From assembly GCA_008921705.1 (NCBI GenBank), contig VFFE01008908.1, positions 2,409,657 to 2,473,656 of the forward strand: DNA of 64,000 nucleotides. Reading direction: 5' to 3'. Origin of the DNA: Burhinus oedicnemus. Its lineage: Eukaryota > Chordata > Aves > Charadriiformes > Burhinidae. Of this stretch, positions 53,701 to 64,000 are shown piece after piece. Positions within the stretch are counted from its first letter, which is position 1. The number at the start of each line of letters is the position of its first letter. A program made the position numbers and the translations under genes. Below the pieces are notes generated by a model. It did not search any database. It had not been told where the DNA came from and saw only the letters and a program-made list of their open reading frames with translations.

Positions 53701-56439
53701 TGATGAGATGCGGTAGTTCTGCTCCTGTGTAACCAACCTCACTGGAGAATCACATTGACAGACATTCTGTAAATTGCCCACATTATAGAACATTGATGAT
53801 ACCATTAAAATGGTAAATTTAATATTATAGTACAATTAGATTTCTCCCTCGTTAACTCTGATCTGATAAACAGCCTCTGGCATATTTTGAAGGTAATAGT
53901 CACCTTACAATCACTACTGCTCCTCTCTATCTGGCATTTCAAGCTCCTATAGATTTATAGCTCTTCTGTCGTCTAATCTGTACTTAATCCTTTATTTTTT
54001 TTCTTTGAACTTCTGCTTACAAGCAGACCCTTTCCTAAAGGGCCCTGGGCATGCAATTAACGCTTCACAGCAAGAATAAAGTCATCCTAAATTCCATTCC
54101 TGAGATTTAGGACAAAATCGGTTTTAGAGAATAAAATGAACCCAATGTTCAGCCAGCACGGTGCAGACCTCCAGAGGTGTTTTAGTACTGGGCATTTCGT
54201 AAGGGTTGGTCGAGGGTTATGCTGGTAGCAGTGGTTGTGTTCTTGGCTTTTGCAACCACGAAGCAGAGCAGCCTCTGCAAAATCTGCCTGTAGATGTAGG
54301 TGGTGAAGAGGGGACCAAGTAGGTGCTGTGGCAGGGGCTATGATGGGTGCTGGGCACAGCCTTGCCAGGCAGAGCAGCCCTGTCACAGCGTGCCGCAGAG
54401 CTGCAAGAGCTGAAGAAACTATTTTCAGCTGTGTCTGTCCAGCAGAGACAACTTCCACTCCCAAACGTTAATCCTCAAGCAGCAAAACCATGAGCCGTCG
54501 CTTAATAAAGTAACCTTAGCTGCTCTCAACTGGCAGGGAGGCTTCTGTGGAGGTATCGCTTGGCTCCTTGTTTTCCTAAGTGAGTCATGGTTTAATTAGA
54601 GCGCTGTCTCGAGGAGGAGGTGGTTGTTATACATCACCTATCACAATGTAAAAGTGGAAAGCGACGCTGAAACGCTGACCCTTAATCTGAAGTGCACCAT
54701 CTGTGTTTTATTTCCACATCTTGCTGAGTTTACAGTTATTTGAATTCACAGTTTGTTCCCCATTTGCTGTTCCCACATGGTAAGTGAATTGGATCCAAAA
54801 TGTACTGATGAAAGATTGAGAAGTCTGTTGGAGAAGTTTGTTCCTACCTACAAGAGCGTTCTATCTCACACTTCTTCCACCCTGTGAGTTAAATCCCAGC
54901 TGTAAAATCTTGTCTCAAGATGGTCGTCTTTCATAGTGGGAAGTTGGGGTTACCGTAAGGACAGACTCCTTTCCCCATCGTCAGTGATTTATGGTTTGCC
55001 TTTGGCTTTCTGCTCAAGGAAAGGTAGAGAGTCCTCTCACATCTGACAAAGCATTTGCTTTACTGTTCCTGTAAATTTGTGTGGATGCTTATCTGGTGGT
55101 GCTTGACATTGGAGCACCACTGTTATTAAATATTTTTTCTTTGTTAGTATAAGCCAAAGCGTTCGATGCTAAAATAAGACCGGGTATAATATTATGTAAG
55201 GTGCTATAACGATGATTGTAACAGTTTTCACGGTGCAAATTTGAATTACTCTGATTTTAGAATGGGCAAGCAGCTTAAAACCAGGTTGAATTTCATTTAT
55301 TCTCCTTTGTTTCTATTTTTTTTCTACTGACAGCAACTATTTTTTTTAAGACATAACTAACTGTAAGAAAAGATATAAAATTTAAACATGCTGTATTTCA
55401 AAAGCAAGCCATCAAAATGCTGAAGGCTGTATAAACTTAAATACCTTCTTTGGCTTTTGCTGTAGACCACACAAGCTCTGAGAAATTGATTACTCTGGTG
55501 CTCGAAGGGGCTTTCATGATACAGAAACAGAGGTTTGCATTGAATTTCTTTCTTTGTGTGTGGGACTTTTTTTTTTTTTTTTTGAAAGAGAAAAAGCCTT
55601 TAAACCCCAGATTAAAAGTAAGTCATTTCATTGTTTCCTTTCCCCCCCCTTCTAAATCTTATGAATCTTATGAAAGAATTTTCATAAATGATTGGGGAGC
55701 TGCATCTCTGAATAAATGTAAAGTAAAACGCACCATTTCTTTTTTTAATAAAGAAGCTTTTTTCTGCAATGTCCCATTTAGGTGCTGCCTCATTGAAGTA
55801 TCATCTGGTGAGAGACTTTCAGTCTGGCTTGTGCAGATTTTTTTTTTTTTATTTTGTGGACATGAAGAGGAGGGGTGACGAATTAAGAGTTATTTATTTC
55901 CATATTGCAGTTTTCAAATTTACTGTATCCAGTACTCTAAACCCATCGTTATCACAGGCTTTGGACTTCCCATGGGGATGGTGAGCTGACTGAACGCATA
56001 TCCAAAAAACCAGCCTAAGACTCCATGAGGCTAGTGTTGAGAGATCAGGAAGGTGAATCTTGAGCAAAGGATTTTTACCTTTTCTTTTTAAACAAGAGGC
56101 ATATAATGGGCTAGCACCTCGGGCCAGATGGTGTTTTCATGAAAATATTTATGTCCTGTAAAATTAAGACTGGTTTATGTATTTATAATCAGGCAGTTCT
56201 GCTGTTTGTGTGTGGCTATTCCTCTTATAATGGTAATATAAGGCTTGCTATCTCTTGGTGGCATTTTGCCCCTACCCAGTTCAAACACTTTTGGGGATCG
56301 GCTGCTTCAGCAAGAGCAGTTACTGTATTTGCGCTGTTGGGTTTGGTAGTGGGACAAAGAGATGCTGTTTTTTCCTTACGTTGCCTGGCCCTCGCACACA
56401 CGTGCTGTAAACTTGTGAGCTGTCGCCTGTGTCCACACC
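50795..56439. other. Intronic sequence with one exon-like segment
   Basis: Mostly AT-rich unique sequence. It contains an exon-shaped segment at 52933-53030 (see findings), a motif-dense AT-rich part at about 53730-53990, a CpG-poor but GC-raised part at about 54140-54450 with a chance 125-codon frame on -, and a T17 run at 55567-55583. No known gene was recognised. Confidence 0.5.
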
Positions 56440-56760
56440 TGTACCGAGCCGCTTCGCAAGCGACGGCTGTGAGCTGGTGTGGTTCAAAACTTCTGCCCGT
56501 TAGAGCTTCAGCGGATGGTGCTGGCCCCACCGTGCCCGAGCCCTGGTCCATGGGAGCAGGTGACCAAGGGTGGCCCCGCAGCGCCCTGTGCCCCCTCCAC
56601 CAGCACCTCCTGCGTGGTCCTCGGGATCCACACGTCCCTGCCTGCCTCGGCGGAGCCGCAGAAAACAGCCGTTGAGCTGCGGGGAAGCAGGTTTCCTTGC
56701 GAGGCTGGAGTCCCCTGGGATTTCAGTACTGCATCTAAGCAATCCTGTCCTGTGAGATAG
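56440..56760. other. Small GC- and CpG-rich patch
   Basis: A hand count gives about nine CpG in the first 120 bases from 56440, clearly above the surroundings. Long overlapping frames on both strands (178 codons on +, 108 and 103 on -) are a by-product of low stop density in GC-rich DNA and resemble no protein I know. It may be a minor regulatory patch belonging with the larger CpG block 1 kb downstream. Confidence 0.6.
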
Positions 56761-58031
56761 GTGGAAAGCGTCCAAGACGGACACCTGCTGGCTCTGAAGC
56801 AGTCAAGTGCTTTTTCCAAAATATCTTTGGCCCCTGTTCTTGATGTTTACTTTTAAAAAGATACAGGCATGTGTTGGCTGTAAAAGAAAGGGGAAAAAAA
56901 AAAAAATCATTGCTACTGTCACTGAAATTCCCTGCAGATTTAAAAGGAAGATGAAAGTTGGTACTTTAAGAGAAACTCGAAGCCCTTGGGACAGGCACAG
57001 CAGAAAACAGAAAGATGCTCTGTATTCTGTCTGATTGCTTGCAAAAATGAGTGCTGTATCTCCTACGGAGAGAGACAGCGAGCTAGAAATACATATTCAC
57101 AGTTCCCCTATTCCCGTGCCTTGCAAACTAGGACAATACCATTTTGCACTTTCCTGGGCATATTCTCAAACAGCAGCTCAGTGAAGGCGACAGAGAAATA
57201 AAAAGGGTGAGGGAAAAAGAAGAGAGGGGGGAAAAATCTGCCTCGTGGTATTTCAGATTTCCAGCATACACAGGTGCTTTTTAATCCCTCTGGCCTACAT
57301 ATTCTACAGCCCCTAGGAATAGAGGAGTCGTGATGTAATGCTCTTTTCCTCACACTCCCAGCTTAAATACAGATGGAAATTGTTGTCATGTGTTAGAAAT
57401 GTCACCAATAATATAAAAGGCAGGCTTCTGCATTCTCCCTTTTGCACTGTCAGCTGCTGCTGCCAGCTTATTCTTCCCTCTCAAACCTATTGTCATGTGG
57501 CAGAAACCCTGATGTAAGTAAGCCCTGTCCTCCCCCTGCTTATGATCCCTGCATTTTTTATTCCCCTCTGCTGCAGTGCTGATGATCATTACATACCACG
57601 ACTTAAAGACAAGACCTCACAAAGGAAGGATTAATCTTGTATTTGTGCTTGAATTTCGAAGGACTCAGGCAAGTGAGAACGTTCCGTTGTATTCTCTTTC
57701 TTCCTTTCCTAGATGCTACCGTAAGAAACGAAAAGCAGTGAATGCGATAAGCTAGGTCCGTGTTTACGGAGCGAACCCAGTGGTTCCTCAGCTGCAGGTC
57801 GTGCGCGGAAGGAGGCAGCGGGTTGTAGCGGGAGGCAGGGGAGGCTGTGGGCTTGGGGAGGGAGCTGCGGAGCGGAGCTGCACAGCCTTAGCCCAGCCCG
57901 GGAGGACAGATGGCTAGTGCTGCTTTTTAATTCATCAAGCAGGCTTTACGTGAGGCCCGTTGGCGAGCGGGTGCGCTGCGAAAAGCGGGGTCAATGGGCA
58001 CGAATAGGCTGAGATCAGGACCAGATGCCTG

Positions 58032-58041
58032 CCGAACAATG
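58032..58041 (+). promoter_or_regulatory. SOX-type motif, copy 1 (CCGAACAATG)
   Basis: AACAATGG matches the high-affinity SOX consensus (A/T)(A/T)CAA(A/T)G. It shares the ten bases CCGAACAATG with the copy at 58260-58269. Binding is inferred from motif only. Confidence 0.4.
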
Positions 58042-58206
58042 GGGCTTTTGAAAGAAATTGCGGGAGGAAGCGTGGCGCTTGCTTTGTACTGCCTCCGCAT
58101 TGCAGGTTGGAATGGGGCAGCTCCGATTTAATGAAGTGCATTCCTAAACGTGGTCGTCAGCCCGGGCTGGGAGACAAGGGGACATGTCAGAAGGGGGCTT
58201 GTGGGG

Positions 58207-58226
58207 NNNNNNNNNNNNNNNNNNNN
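58207..58226. other. Assembly gap of 20 N flanked by G runs
   Basis: Twenty undetermined bases, with GTGGGG before and GGGGAGGGGGGAG after. The missing sequence is probably G-rich and hard to sequence; the size is likely nominal because the other gap is also 20 N. Confidence 0.98.
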
Positions 58227-58238
58227 GGGGAGGGGGGA

Positions 58239-58258
58239 GCGATCCACTGATGGATCGC
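58239..58258. repeat. Perfect 8-bp hairpin, 4-base loop
   Basis: GCGATCCA (58239-58246) is followed by loop CTGA and then TGGATCGC (58251-58258), its exact reverse complement. GGG before and CCC after could extend the stem past one bulged A. It starts a few bases after the assembly gap. Arms of this size are expected about once by chance per loop length in a window of this size. Confidence 0.7.
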
Positions 58259-58259
58259 C

Positions 58260-58269
58260 CCGAACAATG
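58260..58269 (+). promoter_or_regulatory. SOX-type motif, copy 2 (CCGAACAATG)
   Basis: Same ten bases as copy 1. GAACAATGCGG at 58262-58272 is the left arm of an 11-bp inverted repeat with copy 3. Confidence 0.4.
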
Positions 58270-58354
58270 CGGTCTTAGTGTTGGATGGGAAAAACCATCA
58301 ATACATCCCTGCGCATATTAATGCGATACAGCAGGTGTTGCTAAATGTCTGTCC

Positions 58355-58365
58355 CCGCATTGTTC
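58355..58365 (-). promoter_or_regulatory. SOX-type motif, copy 3 (inverted)
   Basis: CCGCATTGTTC is the exact reverse complement of GAACAATGCGG at 58262-58272, with 82 bases between. It therefore reads AACAATG on the - strand. Confidence 0.4.
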
Positions 58366-58810
58366 TCCCGCCGCTCAGCCGAGGAGGGGGCAGGAAGGAG
58401 ACCCCGTGAGGGAGGCACTCATCTGGGGTAGAAATGTAGCTGCTCCCCAGACGGCCGTGCATGCCGAAAGGAAAGCGGGAGGCGAGAATCGGCGTGCGTT
58501 CCCGCTCCTGGGGTCGTGGCTGGGGGCAAGGTGCTGGCCGCTGTGAGCTGAGCTGGGCAGCGGTCCCCTGCGCTGGCTCTGACAAGCAAGGAGGGACAGG
58601 CTCGGAGAGGCTGGTCGCATCTTAAAGGCATAGCAGGACCAGGAGGGTCCTTTTTTGTGCAAAACATCCCCCAAACTAATCAGGTGTGAGGGCTGGGGAA
58701 GTGAATCTCGGAGAGCGAGCTGGGTCACCAGGGCAGAGGGCAAGGAGGGAGGAGGCAGAGATGGTGCCTCGGCTGAAATCCAGCAGCGAGGGAGTTAAAA
58801 AGGGCATGTA

Positions 58811-58827
58811 TTTTTTTTTTTTTTTTT
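58811..58827. repeat. T17 homopolymer
   Basis: Seventeen T at the downstream edge of the CpG-rich block. It is simple sequence only. Confidence 0.95.
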
Positions 58828-59092
58828 CAGTGTCTCCAAAAATACATCAATTGTGAATGAGTTGCAGAAGCTGTGTGTGAATTGCGGTAAACGAGGTGTA
58901 CAACACGTATAAAACCAAACAAAATACCTATTTCTGCATTTGTGCGTATCCTGCTGCGCTGGCTGGATATACGCCTCCTTAAGATAGTTTTCCATGTAAC
59001 ATCCCTAAATACAGCCATGTTAGCCAGTGTAATTCTTGAAGGCTCGGCGGGGGAGGAGTGTACATAGTCTGTCATTATTGTATGTATTTCTT

Positions 59093-59098
59093 AATAAA
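59093..59098 (+). terminator. Candidate polyadenylation signal AATAAA
   Basis: AATAAA is followed within 20-50 bases by a GT/T-rich element (CCATTGTGTTGTCTGCTCC and on to TTGTGATTTGTG, about 59119-59152). That is the usual layout of a working cleavage site. On its own AATAAA is common in AT-rich introns; it gains weight from the strong acceptor at 57711-57712 upstream. Use is unproven. Confidence 0.3.
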
Positions 59099-61580
59099 AA
59101 GACACCCATTTACTTGCTGCCATTGTGTTGTCTGCTCCTCTTGTGATTTGTGACATGCTATACTGTATTTGTCAGCAGAATGAAAGAGGTCTTTGTTCCT
59201 TATTCGTATTACAGCACACTGCATCTCTCAGTGAAAATGGAATATTTGCCTTTAGAGCTAACTTAGCTGGTGATCTGTGCCCACTGTTACACTGCTAAGG
59301 GTTTCTGGTTTTTCCCAGGAGTTTTAGAGGAATTTGCAGGCGAGGCTTGTATTATTTTATTTATTTATTTTTACACATCAGTGTGTTAATAGTGATGAAG
59401 AGTGATCAGCTTAATTTGCCCACAGGACAGGTAAAGCATGGCCAGTGGCTGCAGCAGCTTCACATATTGCGGCTGCCTTTCCGTGTATCCCTTGTCTGTG
59501 GATGAATGGCCGAGTCGACCATGAACTAGGATTTAGTCCTCGTGCCCCTTCGATCATTTACTGCTGTGTAAGCTGCCAACAAGAGTTTGGAAAAATAAAC
59601 CAAGAGTCTGTAATACGAACAAGCTTGTGTGCCTATTCAAAGGTTGGCCAAGACCGCAGATTAATAAAAGGCGGTTACTGAATGGCCAGAGGTGGGAGTG
59701 ACTATTTCGGGATGCCAGTAGCACTTGTAGAGCGCTTTCCAGCCACCACTGCTGAGTGTGTGCTGGGTTAGGTTACAGTATCGTCTAACATCAGCAGCGT
59801 TATCAGTTGCTATCTATTTACTGTCCCTTTCATGCTCTAGCTGCTTGGGTATCAGTCTGTGTGCGTGTAAATGGTTTACAAGGGTAGCGGCTGGATTTAG
59901 TAGCCAAAAAGGATCCAAACTTAAGGCAACGCTTGCCCAAACGATTAATAAGACTTCTTCTAACACATTTACATCACATGAATGTATGGAGCTTGTTTTT
60001 AAATTGAACTACCAGGTTCAGCAGCTTGAGCTTTACATTGTTAATTATGCCTGTTTTCTCCTCTGCGGCACACAAGGGGAAATGGGCAAAATGCAAAGTC
60101 TAGCTCAGTCCCAGGAGGCTACTGTCTGCTGTGAATGGCTTTTCTGTTAGCGGGTCTGGCTCAGTGAAGGGCCAGATTGTGAACCTGTTGCTTGTTGATG
60201 TGTGGCTCCTCCTGCAACGTGGGAAATTATATCGAGGAGTAACTTTGCTCTGGAGAGAGTGAGGATTCAGTCAGTGGTGCAGAAGAGCAGGGAGTGCTTT
60301 CTCCCTTGCCAGCTTGTTTCCACTCGTCATTGCCTACTGCTAGCTCCTGTCAGATGGAAGCAATGGTGTATCCATGTCTATCCAAGAATGATGCTTCACT
60401 TCCTTCTGGGATACTGCTACGGAGCTGGCGAGAAAGAGCACCTGTGGCTGCTCCAGGAGCACTTCAGCTCCTTGCAGTTGAAGTATTGCAGAGCCAGTTT
60501 CTGCCATAACAGTAATAAGCCTTTTCCAGTTGAATTTCTTTTTTTTTCATATACCTTTCTAATGCAGGTAATCCAACCTGCAATTTGAAGCTTAGAGTAT
60601 CCTTTTTGCCGTTATTGACAACTCCTAGCACAAGTAAGGCTGTCATAGCAGTCAAAGTGTTGTGGAAAGAAAAAAGCAGCAATGAAAGCCATTAATTCAG
60701 CAGCAGAAGCTGATTAAATGGTGCTGGGTTCTTGACTTTGCATCTGACAGTAATAATACTTACCCTGCATTTCAGTCATTTAAAAGTTCGTATGCTGCAG
60801 GTAAGGCTCTTGCCTGCACTTTGAGGCTTGTGTATAGACGCCTTTCTGACAGCTTTCCGTCCCTTCCGGTACACTGGTTCTTTAAATGGTTACACAAGAA
60901 ATGCTTCTGAAATTAATGCACATTAAGTCATCTTGGTCAAGAGATGCTGGGTGCTGTGGTATTCGATAAAGCTTATTCAAAATGTGGTGCTATTTTCAGT
61001 CAAATTCTGCTAAGTCCTGCCCTGAAATCCTCTGAATGTCTTGCTCTTGAATATTCTGGTAAACACGATGACTGGTTCACTGTGTTAATCCTATATGGTC
61101 TTTCTGTCTGCAGCTAATCCTGAGCTGTTGTTGCTGTTCTGCACATGAGTAAGATTTCCCCCCTCCCCCTTGATGATATCCAGTAGAATTCCAGCTGACT
61201 ACTAGAAGATAACAGATCAAATGTGCTACTCTTCCTTTTTCTCCTCCTTAAGTATGAGAGCTGAATTTCTTCCACTGCAAAAATGAAACCTGGAGAAGTA
61301 GGAAAAATATCCTTGATCTGTTGTGCTCTATCTGAAGGCATGCACGGGCTCTGACTCTGTGCGGGGTGTCTTCAGGAATCTCCACTGTAGACAAATCTGG
61401 AAGAAAAGATGTGTTGATAGCAAGTTTCCAAATTCACATAGATTTGACAGAATTTCTATCACTGCTTAATTAGAGATGAAGCTGATAGTGATAGCTATAG
61501 TTAATATTGTTCCCCTAAAATAACGTTATTGGATTTTCCTAGTTTTTTCTTGCACAGTGAAATGCAGGGAGGAGCAGTGT

Positions 61581-61609
61581 TTTTATCTATTTATTTATTT
61601 ATTTATAAA
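61581..61609. repeat. (TTTA)n simple repeat
   Basis: Several TTTA units in a row following a short T run; microsatellite-like. Confidence 0.85.
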
Positions 61610-63276
61610 GCTGGACCTACCTATGGGAGGTGTGCTTTGGCAAAATCTGTCCCTTCTGGTGGAAAAAAGTTTTCCTTTGGGACAGTTAGTATCACCTCAA
61701 AATCGCTACTTGACCATGTTTCAGATTTAGTAGAAGAGCTTATGTAAGGAAGGGAGATAGTTTAACCTTGGGTTGATTCCCCCCAGCCCCACTGAGTTCA
61801 CCCATGGGACAGACATTGTATCTCCTGATAGTAAGATTAGAATCCTTACATAAAATGTGTTAATATGAATGTGCCCCATATTGACACGGTTGCATGGGAT
61901 GTATGTATTTGGCACGTGTGTGTAATATAAATGCTCGCACTTGCATTTAACTGCTAACATCAAAATGTCATGAACTGCGGAGTCCACAGTAACTTAAGGA
62001 AAACCTTTTCTTAAAAAATTATGTAATATTTAGTTGACGTAAAATGTCATAATCACCCACATCTTTTCCTTGGAAGAGATTGAATATTTCTTTCTCTTTT
62101 AAATAGGCTTTTCAAAGGATTCATTAAGAAAATGAAATCCAAGAAGAAAAATAGTTGACCCAGCAGTCGGAGGCCAATGAGGCAAAATTCCCAACAAAAT
62201 CATGTGTAAAGTCAGCCTTAAGTGAGCTGTGCCTGAATGACTTCGTTGTATATTTTCTGAAAATTTTCAGTATTGAAATGGGGGAAAAAAATGCTAGATG
62301 AATAATGTAGTCCTGTCAACAATTAGAATATGGCTGTGGATGTCACTTACTGTACTGAAAAGTAACTTGTTGCATTCCCTACCCAAACAGATGTAGTATC
62401 GCACCTGGAATCAGCAGTGTTACCACTTTCTTCATTTGCCTGAGGAAACTCTTGATCCATTGTAGATTGGAGATTTTAATTTGTTTGGGGTTTTTTTATG
62501 TGCACGTGTTTTGTTCTCATTGGGATACAACACTGCCTTTTAATGCATTTGAAGATAAGGTGAGAATCAGGCACACAACAAAAAAAGCTCTGAAAGAGCG
62601 CTGTTACTGAAATCATGATATATTGGAAAAAAAGCAATACTGCTTCTCTCTTTTTCCCAGTTTGCACCTTCTCTGGGTAGAGGTTTTACCAGAAGCCTTT
62701 AGAAGGTTTATTGCTAGCATTGAAAACACTCTGGCGTTGATATTTTATATTAATTTGAACGATGGGGAGCAGGCTGAAGAGCAGTCATGTAGAAGGTGCT
62801 ATGGGAAATGCACGCTTTGTCAGCACTGTGGTGGTGATTAATAGCGTGTCATTTCTTTGGTGGTGTGCTAACAGTTCAGCACCAGAATGCCGGCCCTTCA
62901 TAAAGATGGCGAAGTGGCTGGGCAAAGAAAGGTCTCCTCTTCCTCTTTCTTACATGGACCGCAAAAGGAGCCTGAGGTTTGAGACATCCCCTGAGGCGTG
63001 GGCTGTCCGAGGAACCCAAGTCCTTTTCTTTAGCAGAGGCTGGGAATGGGCTATGTAAGGGTGCAAGCAACTTGCACAGTGCTACAGCGATGGCCGGTTA
63101 AAGGTGTGTTTTGAATGTAGTTTAGTTGACAAGTGCTAGTGTCCGGGTGTTGACAAAGGCAATATTTTAACATGTGATAATTTGTCATCCTAAACTCTTA
63201 AGGGAAATCAAGGGTTTACCACATTCAGATGCATGAGCTAAAACTGTCCTTTGCCTTTTCTACACAAAGACTTTCA

Positions 63277-63306
63277 TTATTTTTTTATTTTTTTATTTTT
63301 TTTTTT
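63277..63306. repeat. T-rich (T7A)-type simple repeat
   Basis: Runs of seven T separated by single A, then eleven or so T, ending at CCTG. Low complexity. Confidence 0.85.
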
Positions 63307-64000
63307 CCTGGTGAAGATGAAGTCAACTCATTTTGAGTCCTAATCAGGAAGTGATTCAGAGCCTGTGCTCATTAAATCCTTCCCTTCACTCCTGGGACTG
63401 CCAGCAAGGATGTCGCACATTACCTGCTGATGAGATGATGTTTTTGTGAAAGAGATGAATGCCCCAGAAAGTATTCTCATGGTGCCAAACCACTGGGAAA
63501 CTGGAAAGGGTCTAGAAAGCCACAGCGAGGCTGGCATTTGAGTACATGAGCCAGTTTTATCATCACTCTGTTGAGCAGCTACTTATCCATTAGAGAGAAC
63601 TCATCTTTAGTCATATGTGATTTGGGGGACGTGAAGGTTGAGCCCTGCTGTTCTCATTATTTGAAATTTCAGATTTTCTTTGGGTTATTAGGGGACAGCA
63701 CAAAGCATTTAATTCCCCTTATCAGCTCCTTTAGTCATTGTTTGATTGGGTGGGTCGTTTTCAATTTTTTTCCATTTTTCTCTTTCTCATATTTCATGTA
63801 GTCTATTGTTTTATTAGTTCAATGGCCTTTTTGGGTCACTGCAGTCTAAGTATTCTGACTTTTATAAAGGTCTTGGTGACTAAATATTAGTGACCTCTAT
63901 TCATCTTCCTTGTGCTTCTCCAAGGCAGCGCAGTCGGATTTTGAGCTGCGCTGTGCTACAGTATCAGCGAGTTCATCGTATGGTGAATCAAAACCCATTT

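Larger units (their letters stand above)
57740..58640. promoter_or_regulatory. Intronic CpG-rich block (CpG-island-like)
   Basis: Sequence here is GC-rich with dense CpG; I count eleven CpG in 58441-58540 alone. A 20-N gap sits inside it. In birds such blocks usually mark promoters or developmental enhancers, so this could be an internal MAGI1 promoter, an antisense or lncRNA promoter, or an enhancer. There is no TATA box, no initiating ATG with a recognisable coding frame and no first exon that I can name. SOX-type motifs and a perfect hairpin lie within it (listed separately). That it is CpG-rich is seen directly; the function is inferred. Confidence 0.6.
59153..64000. other. Unique intronic sequence, no gene recognised
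   Basis: AT-rich sequence with TTTA-type simple repeats at 59351-59372, 61581-61609 and 63277-63306. A pyrimidine-rich acceptor-like site precedes 62107, after which a short basic frame ends in TGA (see findings). No repeat family, RNA gene or known exon was seen. Confidence 0.55.

Noticed and set aside
54087..54464. 125-codon frame on -
   Set aside because: No similarity recognised and no splice or poly(A) context; the GC-raised sequence explains its length.
56139..56819. 178-codon frame on + and several 60-108-codon frames on both strands
   Set aside because: They coincide with the small GC-rich patch. The peptides are cysteine/proline/alanine-rich without a known domain; composition explains them.
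58298..58743. Frames of 82-122 codons on - inside the CpG-rich block
   Set aside because: Serine/proline-rich low-information peptides next to an assembly gap; expected from composition, no family match.

Overview
This window looks like about 64 kb of a bird nuclear genome lying inside one very large gene. Three things point to a bird. There are CR1 LINE retrotransposon copies with the avian-type 3' end (ATTCTATG / ATTCTGTGA). No Alu, B1 or L1 elements were recognised. Otherwise there is long, AT-rich, unique non-coding sequence. Nothing prokaryotic is present: no operons, no long coding frames and no rRNA or tRNA genes.

The only firmly supported coding sequence is one 117-bp exon at 44311-44427 on the + strand. 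It has a consensus acceptor and donor, is phase 1 at both ends, and encodes a peptide ([14 protein letters not shown] ... [12 protein letters not shown]) that I recognise as MAGI1. MAGI1 is a membrane-associated guanylate kinase scaffold with WW and PDZ domains, found at cell junctions. The peptide is the linker between the first PDZ domain and the guanylate-kinase-like domain. So 1-44310 is the 3' part of one large MAGI1 intron and 44428-64000 is the 5' part of the next. I call these introns 1 and 2 from remembered gene structure.

The upstream intron holds a short 3' CR1 fragment on + (about 21468-21710), A- and T-rich tracts, and a 20-N gap beside a T tract of at least 41 bases (24842-24902). 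It also holds a 1.2-kb 5'-truncated CR1 on - (33634-34865) with a reverse-transcriptase reading frame broken by a frameshift, and a probable old LINE-like remnant (about 42885-43425).

The downstream intron is more structured. It has a 76-bp tract of only G and T (50719-50794), an exon-shaped segment of unknown identity (52933-53030), a small GC-rich patch (about 56440-56760) and a CpG-rich block (about 57740-58640). The CpG block contains a second 20-N gap with G runs on both sides, a perfect 8-bp hairpin, and three GAACAATG SOX-type motifs, two of them forming an 11-bp inverted repeat. Just before it is a very strong splice acceptor (AG at 57711-57712), and after it a polyadenylation signal with a GT-rich downstream element (59093-59145). 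The 57.7-59.1 kb segment is therefore the best candidate for something undescribed: an internal promoter or enhancer, or an alternative last exon giving a short MAGI1 isoform. This is inference and needs RNA and conservation data.

Most other open frames of 60-180 codons look like chance frames in non-coding DNA. I found no evidence of a novel multi-gene system.
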